44,669 bases of DNA from Rhodospirillaceae bacterium (GCA_018702955.1 JABJEK010000002.1:1-44669); one strand, 5' to 3'; counted from the stretch's first letter, positions 16,689 through 26,931 are shown. Notes: generated by a model from the letters alone, not told the origin. A program made the numbers and translations.

Positions 16689-17960
16689 ATGTCCTCCCCA
16701 CCACGCATTTCAGTTGTCGGTCTTGGATATGTCGGCTTGCCGCTGGCGATCCATCTCGCACGCCATTTCGAGGTCATGGGCTTCGACATTGATGCATCGC
16801 GGATCGCCGAGCTGAAACGTGGCGAAGATCGCACGGAGGAGGTCGAACCGGCCGCCCTGCGCGACACGACGATGCAGTTTAGCGACGACGAGGCTGCGCT
16901 CGCGCGGACGGATATCTTCATCGTGACCGTGCCCACCCCGGTCGATGCCGATAACAAGCCGGACCTGCGCCCCATTCGTGGTGCCAGCGAGACGGTGGGC
17001 CGCAATCTTGAAAAGGGTGCGATCGTTGTCTTTGAATCCACCGTGTATCCCGGTGTCACGGAGGATGTGTGTGGGCCCATTCTTGAGGCGGGCTCCGGGC
17101 TGACGTGCGGGGTCGATTTTTTCCTCGGTTACTCGCCCGAACGAATCAATCCCGGCGACCGGGAACACACTGTCGACCGGATCACCAAAGTCGTCGCCGG
17201 GCAGACACCTGACGTTACCGCCCGGCTCGTCGCCATGTATGGAGCCATCAACGACGGCAACGTCTTCGAGGCGCGTGACATTCGTACGGCCGAAGCCGCC
17301 AAGGTCATCGAGAATGCCCAGCGTGACATCAACATCGCGTTCGTCAACGAGGTGGCCGTGATTCTGAACGGTCTCGATCTGAACGTCTTGGATGTGCTCG
17401 AGGCCGCCAACACCAAATGGAATTTCCTGCCGTTCCAGCCCGGGTTGGTGGGTGGTCACTGCATCGGCGTCGACCCGTTCTACCTGGCCCATGCCGCGCA
17501 GTCGGTGGGGCACAATCCGGAAGTTGTCCTCGCCGGACGGCGGATTAATGACGGTATGGGCGGCTATATAGCGCGCGAGATTGCCGAACGCCTCGAGGCG
17601 TCCGACGCACGGGTGCTGATTCTGGGGTTGACGTTCAAGGAGAACGTTCCCGATCTGCGGAACTCGCGGGTGGTCGATATTATCTCAAGCCTGCGCGAAA
17701 TGGGTCACGCGGTTGATGTGCATGACCCCCACGCCGATCCGGATGACGCGCAGAAATTTTTCGGAATCGAGCTGTTGGCATCGCTTGATGGCGGCGCGGG
17801 TTATGACGCGGTCATCGGCGCCGTGCGCCACGACGAGTATGGCGCGTTCGGGGCGAAGGCGTTGACCGGTCTTCTGGCCGATGGCGGATTGCTGGCCGAC
17901 ATTAAGGGCATGTGGCGGAGCGTCGAGTTGCCTGACGCTTATCGTCGCTGGCAGCTCTAG
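16689..17960 (+). CDS. UDP-N-acetylhexosamine 6-dehydrogenase (WbpA/TviB-like)
   Basis: The 423-residue protein has an NAD-binding GLGYVGLPLAIHLARHFEV (about 11-29), VFESTVYPGVTE, GYSPERINPGD, a central AEAAKVIENAQRDINIAFVNE helix and the catalytic-cysteine motif GLVGGHCIGVDPFYL. The UDP-binding third domain has LTFKENVPDLRNSRV. It oxidises the C6 hydroxyl of a UDP-HexNAc, giving a UDP-HexNAc uronate, a precursor for acidic capsule or O-antigen. The GHCIGVDPFYL form is typical of WbpA/TviB rather than UDP-glucose dehydrogenase. It stands alone, convergent with the PtmE-like gene 14 bases away. Confidence 0.92.
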   Translation: MSSPPRISVVGLGYVGLPLAIHLARHFEVMGFDIDASRIAELKRGEDRTEEVEPAALRDTTMQFSDDEAALARTDIFIVTVPTPVDADNKPDLRPIRGASETVGRNLEKGAIVVFESTVYPGVTEDVCGPILEAGSGLTCGVDFFLGYSPERINPGDREHTVDRITKVVAGQTPDVTARLVAMYGAINDGNVFEARDIRTAEAAKVIENAQRDINIAFVNEVAVILNGLDLNVLDVLEAANTKWNFLPFQPGLVGGHCIGVDPFYLAHAAQSVGHNPEVVLAGRRINDGMGGYIAREIAERLEASDARVLILGLTFKENVPDLRNSRVVDIISSLREMGHAVDVHDPHADPDDAQKFFGIELLASLDGGAGYDAVIGAVRHDEYGAFGAKALTGLLADGGLLADIKGMWRSVELPDAYRRWQL

Positions 17961-17974
17961 GCCGGCGCAACAGA

Positions 17975-19108
17975 TCAAAAAATCTGGGCGAACTCTTCGT
18001 TGGCCCGGCGATAATCATCGATCTGCCCGATATCGACCCAATATTCCTGGAGCGGGTACGCCAGTGTCGAGAGACCGGCCTCCCGGCAAGCTTCGAACAG
18101 GTCCGGCATATCGAAAGCGCGGTCGTCGGGAACCAGGTCCAGGGCCTCGGGTCCGAGCACGTAAATGCCGGCATTGATGAAATGGCGCGTGACGGGCTTC
18201 TCGCGCAGTCCCTTGATTTCATGGTCATCGATGTCGACGACCCCATAGGGGACCTGTACTTCGTAGCTGCGGACCGCCATCGTTGCGGCCGCACCATTCT
18301 CACGATGAAAATCGATCATCTGGACCGGGTCGACCTTGGACAGGATGTCACCATTCATGACCAGGACCGGCGCGCTCACATCGCGTGAAAGCTTCGCCAA
18401 TGGCCCGGCGGTGCCCAGCGGCATCTCTTCCTCGATGTAGGAGACATCCACATTCATGGGCGCACCGTCTCCGAAGTGATTGCGAATGACGTCCGCGCGA
18501 TAGTTCACCGAGATATGGAACTCGGAGAACCCTGAATCGGCCAACCGACGGACGATCGTCTCGAGAATAGGGCGACCCCCCACGTCGAGCATCGGTTTCG
18601 GAGTGTGTTCGGTCAGCGGGCGCAGCCGCAGGCCCTCGCCACCGGCCATCAGCACGACCCGATAGGGTTGGTCATGAGGTGCCAGCAACGTGTCGATCGT
18701 GATCAGGTCGACGGCCCGTCCGGCAAAATCGATGACCGGGATATGTTTGATTTTTTCCCGGCGCATGAAGGCGAGAACATCGCCGCGCGGCTCGCCGAAG
18801 CGAATCGTGCGCGGTGTGGGGTTCATGATCGCGCGCACGGGCGCATCGGTCGCGATGCCGCGCAGTAACCCGCGGCGGATATCACCGTCGGTGACGGTAC
18901 CGATCAGTTTGCGCTGATTGTCGACGACCAGCCCGATCTGCACAGTCCAGGCCGTAAACCGTTCGATCAGGGTATGAATCGAAGTGTCCGGGCCGATCAG
19001 GCTTTGCGCGAGCCGTGTTTGCGGCGGCGCGACCTGCTGGACGGGCACCTGTTCGACGGACGACGGCGCATGGGCCGGCGGGGTGATATGAGCGACTGCT
19101 GAATCCAT
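17975..19108 (-). CDS. CBS-domain sugar-1-phosphate nucleotidyltransferase (PtmE-like)
   Basis: The 377-residue protein has two CBS repeats (about 30-145, with LIGTVTDGDIRRGLL and IPVIDFAG). A nucleotidyltransferase domain follows, with VVLMAGGEGLRLRPLTEHTPKPMLDVGGRP (about 151-180) and VLVMNGDILSKVD. This architecture matches Campylobacter PtmE, which makes GDP-GlcNAc-type precursors by guanylyl transfer to glucosamine-1-phosphate for legionaminic acid. The CBS pair probably senses an adenosine nucleotide. It follows the LegC-like gene by 48 bases on the same strand, so the three genes here look like one pathway. GDP specificity is inferred from context. Confidence 0.85.
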   Translation of the reverse strand: MDSAVAHITPPAHAPSSVEQVPVQQVAPPQTRLAQSLIGPDTSIHTLIERFTAWTVQIGLVVDNQRKLIGTVTDGDIRRGLLRGIATDAPVRAIMNPTPRTIRFGEPRGDVLAFMRREKIKHIPVIDFAGRAVDLITIDTLLAPHDQPYRVVLMAGGEGLRLRPLTEHTPKPMLDVGGRPILETIVRRLADSGFSEFHISVNYRADVIRNHFGDGAPMNVDVSYIEEEMPLGTAGPLAKLSRDVSAPVLVMNGDILSKVDPVQMIDFHRENGAAATMAVRSYEVQVPYGVVDIDDHEIKGLREKPVTRHFINAGIYVLGPEALDLVPDDRAFDMPDLFEACREAGLSTLAYPLQEYWVDIGQIDDYRRANEEFAQIF

Positions 19109-19156
19109 AGCTTCAATGCATAGAATTCGCGAAAAACTTTAACGATCGATTGACGG

Positions 19157-20401
19157 TTAACGCTTTATTTCGCTGGTCAGTCCCGCCCCGGAGGGCAGGG
19201 TCAGGCCGCAAGCCGAAAGATGACCGGTGACCGCAAGCGACGCACGGGGGCAGTCGGCATACATTTTCATGCTGTGCAGCGGTGCCCAGAATGGGCGGCA
19301 CTGGTACCCGGCGGCATTCAGGCTGGTCAGGACCTGGTCTCTCGCCGGCGCATCATCGAACAGGAGTGCGCACAGCCAGTTGTTGCTTTCGCCCCAGGAT
19401 GGGGGCGACAGATACTGGACTCCCGTCGCGTCGGCGAACGCATCCCGGTAATGAAGTGACAGGCGTCGTTTGACCGCCAGTTTGTGGTCGAGTGTTTCGA
19501 GCTGGGCACAGCCGAGCGCGGCGTTGATGTTTGGGAGCCGGTAGTTGTAGCCGACCATGTCGTGCACGAGGTCGGCCCCGTCATTTGTCCGCGCGGTCGT
19601 CGTCAGGTGCCGCAGGCGACGAGCCAGCAAGTCGTCATCTGTTATCAGGGCACCGCCGCCACCGGTGGTGATGGTCTTGTTGCCGTTGAAACTGAAGGCG
19701 CCGATGCGGCCGAACCGGCCTGTATGCGTCTCGTCGATGCGGCTGCCGAGGGATTCGGCGGAATCCTCGATGACCGTCAAATGATACCGGTTGGCAATTT
19801 CACAAAGGGCGGCCATGTCCGCGGGGTGGCCGTAGCAATGGACCGGAATCATGGCGCGGATGACCGCCCCGGTCTGCCGGTTGATGAGCGTGTCGCCTTG
19901 TACCTCGCCAATCCAGGCGAGATGTGCGTCGAGCGCAGCCGGATCGATTCCGAGGCCTTCGATTTCACAATCGACGAAGTGCGGGATAGCGCCGCAATAG
20001 CTGACGGCGTTTGCTGTGGCGACGAAGGTGAAGGACGGTACCAGCACTTCGTCGCCGGGTTTGACCCCGACAGTCAAAAGCGCTGCGTGCAGTGCTGCTG
20101 TGCCGTTGACCGTAGCGATTGCGTGGCGTGCGCCGGTGATGTCGGCGAGCATATCCTCGAACCGGTCCACCCAGGCGCCCACCGATGACACCCAGCCGGT
20201 GTCGAGGCAGTCCTTCACATAGCGCCAGGCGTTGCCGTCGATCTCGGGGGCGTGCAGCGGATAGGGGCCGCCCGTGCGGGGCAGCACCGTGCTGACCCGG
20301 GCTAGAACGTCGGTTGCGATGCCCTGTGCAATGGCATCTGCGTTGGCGCCCGGAGTGTTCGGGGTGAGCCTTTCACCCGCTTCAAGCAGGGCGTCAGACA
20401 T
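19157..20401 (-). CDS. LegC-type aminotransferase (DegT/DnrJ/EryC1 family)
   Basis: From ATG 20401 the protein is 414 residues. It has YPLHAPEIDGNAWRYVKDCLDTGWVSS, GTAALHAALLTVGVKPGDEVLVPSFTFVATANAV, VIEDSAESLGS and the PLP-lysine motif FSFNGNKTITTGGGG. The N-terminal extension and the long loop near GEVQGDTLINRQTGAVIRAM fit the LegC subgroup that aminates C4 of the 4-keto-6-deoxy sugar from LegB. The start overlaps the end of the LegB-like gene by 8 bases. The frame is open to 20497, but that would extend further into LegB. Pathway assignment rests on neighbours as well as family. Confidence 0.9.
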   Translation of the reverse strand: MSDALLEAGERLTPNTPGANADAIAQGIATDVLARVSTVLPRTGGPYPLHAPEIDGNAWRYVKDCLDTGWVSSVGAWVDRFEDMLADITGARHAIATVNGTAALHAALLTVGVKPGDEVLVPSFTFVATANAVSYCGAIPHFVDCEIEGLGIDPAALDAHLAWIGEVQGDTLINRQTGAVIRAMIPVHCYGHPADMAALCEIANRYHLTVIEDSAESLGSRIDETHTGRFGRIGAFSFNGNKTITTGGGGALITDDDLLARRLRHLTTTARTNDGADLVHDMVGYNYRLPNINAALGCAQLETLDHKLAVKRRLSLHYRDAFADATGVQYLSPPSWGESNNWLCALLFDDAPARDQVLTSLNAAGYQCRPFWAPLHSMKMYADCPRASLAVTGHLSACGLTLPSGAGLTSEIKR

Positions 20402-21407
20402 TGTAGAGATGCGCCTTGTAGCCCACGCGGTTCGCGGGCGCGGCGAACCAATCGATTGTCGCGGCGAGCCCGCGACGGAAGCCCTCGAGCCCGACATGGG
20501 TTGGTTGCCATCCGAGCATGGCCGCGGCCTTGCTGTTGTCGCACCACAGGCGTTCCACCTCCGACGCGTCGGGCCGCAGGCGCTGGTCTTCCGTCTCGAT
20601 CTGGATATCCACCGCCATCTCGGCCGCGATCGCCTGCGCGGTCTCGCCGACGGAGATCTCGAAATTGGTGCCGAGGTTGATCACCTCGCCACACGCCGCG
20701 TCTGTGTCTGCCGCGGCAAGGAATCCGAGAACGGTGTCGGCGACGAAGGTGAAGTCGCGGGTCGGTGCAGTTGCACCGAGGCGGATGGTTGCGGGACCTG
20801 CATTCCGATCGTGCGCCGCCAGCTGGGTGATGATGGTCGGGATGACCGCCCGTGCCGACTGGCGGGGACCAAACGTGTTGAAGGGGCGCACCACGGTCAC
20901 CGGTGTTCCGAACGAACGACCGTAGCTCAGGGCAATCTGGTCGGCGCCGACTTTCGTCGCGGCGTAGGGGCTCTGCGGGTTGAGCGGATGGGCCTCGTCG
21001 ATCGGGACATATTGCGCGGTGCCGTAGACCTCGCTGGTCGAGGTGTGGACGACGCGTCCGACGCCAAGGTCGGTTGCCGCCTGTACGATATTGAGCGTGC
21101 CGGTCACGTTGGTGTCGACGTAGCTTTCGGGTGCGAGATAGGAATAGGGGATGCCGATCAGGGCCGCGAGGTGGAATACCGTGTCGCAACCCGACATGGC
21201 CTGACGGACCGCGTGGGAATCGCGGACATCGCCCGCGATCACCTCGACCGCGTCACAGATTTCAGGATCGACATCGTCGAGCCAGCCCCAAGAGCCGCGG
21301 GAATCATATTCGACGAAGGCGCGCACATCCTCGCCTTCGGCCACAAGTTTTTCGACAAGATGAGAGCCGATAAAACCGCCGGCGCCGGTTACCAGGACTT
21401 TGGACAA
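20394..21407 (-). CDS. LegB-type NAD-dependent sugar-nucleotide 4,6-dehydratase
   Basis: I choose a TTG start at 21407, preceded by GAGGGTGAA, giving 337 residues that begin with SKVLVTGAGGFIGSHLVEKL. An ATG at 21521 would add 38 residues unlike any SDR. The protein has the Rossmann GAGGFIG, STSEVYGTAQYVPIDE and the catalytic YAATK, plus VRPFNTFGPRQSARAVIPT, the extended-SDR dehydratase pattern. LegB enzymes remove water from a GDP- or UDP-GlcNAc donor to give the 4-keto-6-deoxy intermediate. It leads the LegB-LegC-PtmE run and has a TTAACCAT element about 59 bases upstream. Confidence 0.88.
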   Translation of the reverse strand: MSKVLVTGAGGFIGSHLVEKLVAEGEDVRAFVEYDSRGSWGWLDDVDPEICDAVEVIAGDVRDSHAVRQAMSGCDTVFHLAALIGIPYSYLAPESYVDTNVTGTLNIVQAATDLGVGRVVHTSTSEVYGTAQYVPIDEAHPLNPQSPYAATKVGADQIALSYGRSFGTPVTVVRPFNTFGPRQSARAVIPTIITQLAAHDRNAGPATIRLGATAPTRDFTFVADTVLGFLAAADTDAACGEVINLGTNFEISVGETAQAIAAEMAVDIQIETEDQRLRPDASEVERLWCDNSKAAAMLGWQPTHVGLEGFRRGLAATIDWFAAPANRVGYKAHLYNV

Positions 21408-21465
21408 TTCACCCTCACATACGCATCGCCGGAGCCCGGCCCAAGGATGTCCATGGTCGGCGAGG

Positions 21466-21473
21466 ATGGTTAA
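21466..21473 (-). promoter_or_regulatory. TTAACCAT element upstream of the LegB-like gene
   Basis: On the minus strand TTAACCAT matches the CtrA half-site consensus exactly and lies about 59 bases before the TTG start, in the 145-base gap after the heparinase gene. A related CTTACC lies just upstream on the same strand. CtrA control is an inference from the motif alone. Confidence 0.4.
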
Positions 21474-21552
21474 GGAAGGGTAAGGATTGTCACCAAAACC
21501 GCCGCAATAAAGGGGCGACAAGGGAGGGCGTTAAGCGGCGCGCCGGCGCTGC

Positions 21553-23211
21553 TCAGGTCTTTTTGGGGACCCGTTTGAGCGCCCATTTGACGCGGGCCGC
21601 GTTGGCGTCGGCTTCAAGCGCGCCGGACACCACGATCTGTTCGCTGCGTCGCACGTCTTCGGTCTCACCGAGATAGATGCTTTCGGCCAGAGATACGGTG
21701 CCGCCTTCGGCGATCAGCCGCCATCCGACCCCACTGGGGAGGCGCAACAGGACCGCAGACCCGTTCTGCACCAGTGAGGCCTGGACCGTGGGGTGGAGGT
21801 GGAACCGCAACGCGAATCCCTTTGCCGGCCGGACCTTGTCGGAGGCCCCTGCCCGGGTCAAGACATCCTCACCGCGGATATCGTCGCCGTCGACCGCCAT
21901 GTAGACCCGCCGCTCATGCTCCAGCCCGAAGGCAGAGACATAGCCGTCATGGCTGGCGGAGACCCAGATATTGCCGTCATCCTCGCTGCGTTCGACATCG
22001 ACATTCTGCGGACGGCGCCCGAACGTGCCGTCATCGAGAATTTCCGAAGAGTTCGTGTCGTCGACAACCATGGTCGAGTGCGCGGCCGAGGACCGCTGGA
22101 CCGTTGCCCATGGATCGCGGTTGCCGGGTCGCGCCCCGCAATTGGTGATCAGCCGTTCCTTGCCGATGGAGACTTCGAGGCTGAGCGTGCCGGCATGGGC
22201 GTGGATGTCGAGCCCGGCCTGCGGCGGCGTGCCGGTGTCCAGGAGTGCCACGGTGCGGTTTGCAACGATGCGCTCGAAACCGGTGTGCGGGGCGCTCAGC
22301 GGTGCCCGGCCGCGCGCGTCGGCCTGAGCCAGCAGCATGTCGATCTGCCAGTCTTCGCCCTCGCAGCTGCCGTTGAACAGGGCCAGGCCCCCGTCATTGT
22401 GCCGCAGCATGCGCAGGAATGGTGCCGCCCGGTCGATAGCGCCCAGCAGGAAGGCGGGGATTTCATGCTCCGCGGCCAGCAATGCGCTGCGCACATCGAT
22501 GAGATCGCGCAAGACCGTCGCCTGGGTTTGCGGGTTGCGCGAGACATGTCCGCCGTCGGGCAGGATCTGTCGGTCGCAGGCACGTTCGAGAATTCTGAGG
22601 CCCTGGCGTATCGACGCCTCATGACCGGGCAGAGCGAGGCCCGCGACGGTGAGGCCTTTGGCGGCCCGGATCAGTCCCGCGCCTTCGACGCCGCCGGGCA
22701 GAACGCGTGCCAGATGCTTGGCTTGCCGTGCGATGGTCGCCAGATAGCGCCGCCGGTAATCGTCGTCGGCAGACGCGCAGAAGAAATCATGCTGACCGAG
22801 CCAGGCAAATAGTCGCGTCGCCAGAATGTCCGGGCGCCAGGCAATTTCCTGCCAGCCGGTCTGGTGTTCGATCCAGTCTTCGACCAGATCGCGTGCCCGG
22901 CGTCGCGCGGCGTCGCCGCCGACCGCGCGCAGATCGCGCAGCCAGTCGAAGCCATGCAGTTCGGCCAGCCACGCATCGCTCATGCCGACCGGGCGCCAGG
23001 CATGCTTGCCGCCACGTACGGTCTCACCCAGAAAGGATAGCTCCCCGGCCGAGACGGCGGTGCCACGCTCGGCGTTGCCGGGCCAGGAATCCGGCGGCAC
23101 GATGGCAAGCTCGTTCGGCGCCCGCCCAATCAGGGTGTAGCGATAGACCGGCGAGGCGTAGAGCAGTTTGCCGACGCCGTAGCGAATTTCCTGAAAGACG
23201 TTGCCGCTCAC
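21553..23211 (-). CDS. Heparinase II/III family protein
   Basis: The 552-residue protein has the helical toroid-like N-terminal half ([16 protein letters not shown]-like [56 protein letters not shown]). It also has the C-terminal beta-sandwich with the [27 protein letters not shown] block and the [13 protein letters not shown] motif typical of the family. Family members are polysaccharide lyases, but many bacterial ones in rsmB-rpe neighbourhoods have no assigned substrate. There is no signal peptide, which argues against an extracellular lyase. It overlaps rpe by 4 bases, so it belongs to the rsmB-rpe operon. Confidence 0.88.
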   Translation of the reverse strand: MSGNVFQEIRYGVGKLLYASPVYRYTLIGRAPNELAIVPPDSWPGNAERGTAVSAGELSFLGETVRGGKHAWRPVGMSDAWLAELHGFDWLRDLRAVGGDAARRRARDLVEDWIEHQTGWQEIAWRPDILATRLFAWLGQHDFFCASADDDYRRRYLATIARQAKHLARVLPGGVEGAGLIRAAKGLTVAGLALPGHEASIRQGLRILERACDRQILPDGGHVSRNPQTQATVLRDLIDVRSALLAAEHEIPAFLLGAIDRAAPFLRMLRHNDGGLALFNGSCEGEDWQIDMLLAQADARGRAPLSAPHTGFERIVANRTVALLDTGTPPQAGLDIHAHAGTLSLEVSIGKERLITNCGARPGNRDPWATVQRSSAAHSTMVVDDTNSSEILDDGTFGRRPQNVDVERSEDDGNIWVSASHDGYVSAFGLEHERRVYMAVDGDDIRGEDVLTRAGASDKVRPAKGFALRFHLHPTVQASLVQNGSAVLLRLPSGVGWRLIAEGGTVSLAESIYLGETEDVRRSEQIVVSGALEADANAARVKWALKRVPKKT

Positions 23212-23900
23212 CCGCCGCCTCGCATGGCGGCGATGTTTTCGGCGTAGGAATCCGGACCACCCTTGAAGGTGGCGGTGCCGGCGACCAGAACATTGGCCCC
23301 GGCGGCAATCGCACGGGGTGCGGTTTCGCGGTCGATCCCGCCATCAACTTCAAGGTCAATCGGTTGTCCGCCGGCGTTCACATGGGCGTCGATGCGCGCG
23401 CGCAGCCCCGCGATCTTGTCCAGCTGGCTCTCGATAAAGGCCTGGCCGCCGAACCCGGGATTGACGCTCATCACCAGGATCAGGTCGACCATGTCCATCA
23501 CCTCGTCGACCACCGCGACGGGCGTCGCGGGGTTGAGCACCACGCCGGCCTTTTTTCCCAGGCCACGGATTGTCTGTAACGAGCGGTGGAGGTGGGGTCC
23601 GGCCTCGGGGTGGAGTGACACGATGTCTGCTCCGGCCTCGATGAAGGGTTCGATCATGTAATCGACCGGGCTGATCATCACATGCACATCGAAGGGTAGA
23701 TCGCAGTGCGGGCGCAATGCTTTCACGACGCCGGGGCCGATCGTGAGATTGGGCACGAAATGCCCGTCCATGATGTCGATGTGGATCCAGTCGGCGCCGG
23801 CAGCGGCGACGGCGCGCACTTCTTCACCCAGCTGGGCGAAATCGGCCGCCAGGATCGAAGGTGCAATGCGGACAGGAGCCGCCTTTGATGAGGGAGCCAT
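23208..23900 (-). CDS. rpe: Ribulose-phosphate 3-epimerase
   Basis: From ATG 23900 the protein is 230 residues. It has [55 protein letters not shown] and LEVDGGID, the metal-binding and catalytic motifs of Rpe. It interconverts ribulose-5-phosphate and xylulose-5-phosphate in the pentose phosphate or Calvin pathway. The frame is open to 23936; the shorter start matches the usual family N-terminus. It lies 61 bases downstream of rsmB, and its stop overlaps the heparinase start. Confidence 0.96.
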   Translation of the reverse strand: MAPSSKAAPVRIAPSILAADFAQLGEEVRAVAAAGADWIHIDIMDGHFVPNLTIGPGVVKALRPHCDLPFDVHVMISPVDYMIEPFIEAGADIVSLHPEAGPHLHRSLQTIRGLGKKAGVVLNPATPVAVVDEVMDMVDLILVMSVNPGFGGQAFIESQLDKIAGLRARIDAHVNAGGQPIDLEVDGGIDRETAPRAIAAGANVLVAGTATFKGGPDSYAENIAAMRGGG

Positions 23901-23961
23901 GGTTTTCTGGTAACCGATTTGCAGACTGCGCCGCAAGCCACGTGACGGGTGCTGCCGCGCG

Positions 23962-25260
23962 CTAGTTGCGGATCAGGCGTGCGGCGAAAAACCCATCCAT
24001 GCCGCCGCGCTCCGACCAGTGGCAGGGTAACGTCCGCAAGGTGCCGGCCGGTGTGATCGCGGACGGCGCCAATCCCTCCAGTTCCGGCCAGTCGTCGGCC
24101 GAGATCGGATCGAGCGTGACCGGTGCGCCGGAGGCCAGTAGCGCATCCACCCGTGCGGTGCCTTCTTCGGGCTCCAGCGAGCAGACCGAATAGATGATGG
24201 TGCCGCCCGGCGCGACCATATTGACCGCGGCCGTCAGCAGCCGGTCCTGCAACGCGGTGGCGTTCTTGATGTCCGCCTCGCGCCGCCGCCGGGGAATATC
24301 CGGGTGGCGGCGGATCGTACCGGTGGCCGTGCAGGGCGCGTCGAGCAATACCGCATCGACCGGGTTCTCGGGCCGCCACTGGGTGGCGTCGGCATCGACG
24401 AGATCGGCGTTGAGCCCCGTGCGTGCGAGATTCTCCTGAAGTGCCGACAGCCGCTGGTTGGAGATATCTACCGCCGTGACCGCGGGGCCGCGATCGGCCA
24501 GCTGCATGGTTTTGCCGCCGGGTGCGGCGCAAAGGTCGATGACTCGCGCCTGGGCGTCGTCGCGCAACAGCTTCGCCGGCAGGGATGCGGCCACGTCCTG
24601 GACCCACCAGAGCCCGTCGTCGAAACCGGGCAGGTCGGAGATGCGCCCCCCGGTCGGTCGGCGCAACGTGCCACCCGGCAGGATTTCGGCGTCCAGTTTC
24701 GCGGCCCATTCCGCCGGGTCGGCGCGCTTTGCCAACGTGAGGTCCAGCGGCGGCTCGATCAGATGTGCGTCGGCGATTCTGCGGGCGGTATCTTCGCCAT
24801 AGATGTCGCGCCAGCGCTTGAGCATCCAGTTCGGCGTATTGCGTTCACCGGGTGACCGGGTGCCTTCGCGGTTCTCGGGCTCGCGTCCGATCCGCCGCAA
24901 CACGGCATTCACCAGGCCCTTGAGGGCACCGCGCCGATACTTGCCGGCCAGACGTACCGCGCCGTCCACCGCGGCATGTGCCGGGGTCTCCAGAAACAGA
25001 AGCTCGGCGGTGCCGACCCGCAGGATATTGCGGACATGGGCGTGGCGGCCCGCCAGCGGCCGGTCGAGGCATTCGGAAATTCGTTCGTCAACTTCGCCGA
25101 GGCGGCGCAGAACGGTCGCAATGATCCGGCGCGCCTGGGCGCGGTCACGCGGGTCGAGCTTCGCCATGACGCGGTCGGCGGCGAGGGTTGTATCAAGGGG
25201 GTGGCCGTCGTTGAGGACGGCATCGAGGACCTGGCAGGCTGCGGTGCGGGAATCGGACAT
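23962..25260 (-). CDS. rsmB: 16S rRNA (cytosine-C5) methyltransferase RsmB
   Basis: The 432-residue protein has an N-terminal NusB-like helical domain (about 1-140). A Fmu/NOL1-type methyltransferase domain follows, with [35 protein letters not shown] (PC motif) and [13 protein letters not shown] (catalytic cysteine in SVCS). It methylates a cytosine in small-subunit rRNA. The final segment [16 protein letters not shown] is typical of the family's C-terminus. It begins the rsmB-rpe-heparinase operon and is 80 bases downstream of gcrA on the same strand. Confidence 0.95.
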   Translation of the reverse strand: MSDSRTAACQVLDAVLNDGHPLDTTLAADRVMAKLDPRDRAQARRIIATVLRRLGEVDERISECLDRPLAGRHAHVRNILRVGTAELLFLETPAHAAVDGAVRLAGKYRRGALKGLVNAVLRRIGREPENREGTRSPGERNTPNWMLKRWRDIYGEDTARRIADAHLIEPPLDLTLAKRADPAEWAAKLDAEILPGGTLRRPTGGRISDLPGFDDGLWWVQDVAASLPAKLLRDDAQARVIDLCAAPGGKTMQLADRGPAVTAVDISNQRLSALQENLARTGLNADLVDADATQWRPENPVDAVLLDAPCTATGTIRRHPDIPRRRREADIKNATALQDRLLTAAVNMVAPGGTIIYSVCSLEPEEGTARVDALLASGAPVTLDPISADDWPELEGLAPSAITPAGTLRTLPCHWSERGGMDGFFAARLIRN

Positions 25261-25340
25261 GGCGCTTTATGCCCCAAAAACAATTCGACCGCAGCCGGTC
25301 ATTAGACCCGCTGCGGCCGAAACGCTGGAACAGGCTGTAA

Positions 25341-25814
25341 CTAGGCCGCCGTTTTGTCTTTCCGGATATACGCCATGGCGCAATGCTCGGCGCAATAGGG
25401 CCGTCCGGGCACGGTGTCGGCCTCGCAGAAGCTGAAATTGGAATCGCCGGGATCGCCGCTGGGCCACAGGCAGTCGGACACGTCACCGCCGCGTCGCGCC
25501 AAGGGCGGGATTGGTGCTTCCGGGATGCGTTTGCCGCCGTCCGGCACGATCTTTTCACCGCCGATTTCCTCATCGGCCATGGTCCCGCGCAAGGCCTTGG
25601 CCTCAAGCGCCCGGTCGATCGCCCGGTTGCGCCGACGCGAGCCTGTGCCATTGCCCCGGATCGGGGACGGCCGGCTCTCCAGGCCAAGCCGGTGCGCCTT
25701 GCCGATTACCGCGTTGCGCGTCACGCCGCCCAACTGCACGGCGATCTGGCTCGCACTCAGGCCTTTGGCCCACAAATCACGCAACATCGTTACCCGTTCG
25801 TCAGTCCAAGACAT
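25341..25814 (-). CDS. gcrA: GcrA cell cycle regulator
   Basis: The 157-residue protein starts MSWTDERVTMLRDLWAKGLSASQIAVQLGGVTRNAVIGKAHRLGL, the invariant GcrA DNA-binding helix-turn-helix. It ends with the family's cysteine-containing C-terminal block (CLWPSGDPGD, FCEA, PYCAEHCAMAY). GcrA binds RNA polymerase sigma70 and GANTC-methylated promoters to activate cell-cycle genes; it is restricted to Alphaproteobacteria, which sets the lineage. The linker near 60-110 is variable and charged, as usual. Its upstream gap (25815-25995) holds an inverted repeat. Confidence 0.97.
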   Translation of the reverse strand: MSWTDERVTMLRDLWAKGLSASQIAVQLGGVTRNAVIGKAHRLGLESRPSPIRGNGTGSRRRNRAIDRALEAKALRGTMADEEIGGEKIVPDGGKRIPEAPIPPLARRGGDVSDCLWPSGDPGDSNFSFCEADTVPGRPYCAEHCAMAYIRKDKTAA

Positions 25815-25908
25815 GTCCGGTTCCTATTCTTTTCTTATTGCCCCAACGACCGCAGAGGGCGGCCTTGATCCCGGGCGAAGCCTAGATCATGTAGGAACAG
25901 GGGGGCAA

Positions 25909-25944
25909 GTCCACAAAATGGAGTATGAACCCCAATATGTGGAC
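25909..25944. repeat. Inverted repeat GTCCACA-N22-TGTGGAC upstream of gcrA
   Basis: Seven-base perfect arms separated by 22 bases lie 94-130 bases upstream of the gcrA start. The arms resemble the core of a DnaA box (TTATCCACA) without the full match. They could form an operator or a loop in a leader. Nothing else recognisable lies in the 181-base gap. Confidence 0.4.
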
Positions 25945-25995
25945 AATCTGTTGGTGAAATACCCAGATTTTGGGGGTTTTTGGCTGTACTTGGGT

Positions 25996-26931
25996 TCATT
26001 TTCGTGCCCAAGGGCCGCTGGAGCGGGTCTCGGGGTGTGATCCGGATCTGGACCATGGACCCGCCGTTGCCGGGTTCGTGACACCCAGATTTCCGGTGTT
26101 TCCTGTCATTTCTCGCAAGCGCGCGACCCGGTTAGCGGTATTCGGGTGTGTTGAGAACAGGCTGTCATGCTTGTGGGCATGCAACGGGTTGACGATGAAC
26201 ATGTGCGCGGTCGCCGGGTTGTGCTCGGCGGCCTGGTTGTCGATGCGTTTAGCACCCGCCTCGAGCTTCTCCAGCGCGCGCGCCAGCCACTCCGGATCGC
26301 CGCAGATCAGCGCCCCTTCCCGGTCGGCCTGATACTCGCGGTTTCGGCTGATCGCCATCTGCACCAGCATCGCGGCGAGCGGCGCCAGGATCATCATGGC
26401 GATGGTGCCGACGATGCCGAACGGGCTGTTACGGTTGCCGCCGAAGAACAGTGCGAAATTGGCGAGCATGGATATCGCACCAGCAAAGGTCGCGGTGATG
26501 GTCATGATAAGCGTGTCGCGGTTTTTGACGTGCGCCAGCTCATGGGCCATGACGCCCGCGACCTCGCGTTCGTTCATCAGCTTCAGCAGGCCCGATGTCG
26601 CGGCCACGGCCGCGTTGTTCGGGCCACGGCCGGTCGCGAACGCGTTTGGCTGCGGGTTGTCGATGACATAGACCCGCGGCATCGGCAGGCCGCTGCGGTC
26701 GGCCAGCTGGGCGACGATCCGGTACAGCGGATGGGTCGGGTCGTTGAGTTCGCGTGCCTTGTAGTAGCGCAGGACGGCGCTGCCCGAATTCCACCAGGCA
26801 AACAGGTTGATGGCCGCGGCGACGCCCAGCGCGATGACGATTCCCTGGGGCCCTGCCAGCAGAAAGCCGCCGACCATAAAAATTGCGGTCAGGGCGGCGA
26901 GCAATAAGGCGGTGCGGAAATAGTTCGACAT
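25996..26931 (-). CDS. htpX: M48 family zinc metalloprotease HtpX
   Basis: From ATG 26931 the protein is 311 residues, starting [19 protein letters not shown]. It has two N-terminal membrane segments (about 7-25 and 29-47), the zinc motif HELAH at about 130-134, more membrane segments around 141-190 and the downstream [12 protein letters not shown] glutamate ligand. HtpX is an inner-membrane protease with its active site in the cytoplasm that degrades misfolded membrane proteins. The frame opens at 26970, but that start adds residues unlike the family. The C-terminal 30 residues are low-complexity and variable. Confidence 0.95.
   Translation of the reverse strand: MSNYFRTALLLAALTAIFMVGGFLLAGPQGIVIALGVAAAINLFAWWNSGSAVLRYYKARELNDPTHPLYRIVAQLADRSGLPMPRVYVIDNPQPNAFATGRGPNNAAVAATSGLLKLMNEREVAGVMAHELAHVKNRDTLIMTITATFAGAISMLANFALFFGGNRNSPFGIVGTIAMMILAPLAAMLVQMAISRNREYQADREGALICGDPEWLARALEKLEAGAKRIDNQAAEHNPATAHMFIVNPLHAHKHDSLFSTHPNTANRVARLREMTGNTGNLGVTNPATAGPWSRSGSHPETRSSGPWARK

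Noticed and set aside
19153..19160. TTAACCGT upstream of the PtmE-like gene, another CtrA-like half-site
   Set aside because: It overlaps the stop codon of the LegC-like gene and differs from consensus at two bases, so it carries little weight.
25966..25990. Possible rho-independent terminator after htpX (CCCA-N5-TGGG then T-rich)
   Set aside because: The stem is only four base pairs and the T-run lies on the wrong strand for htpX.
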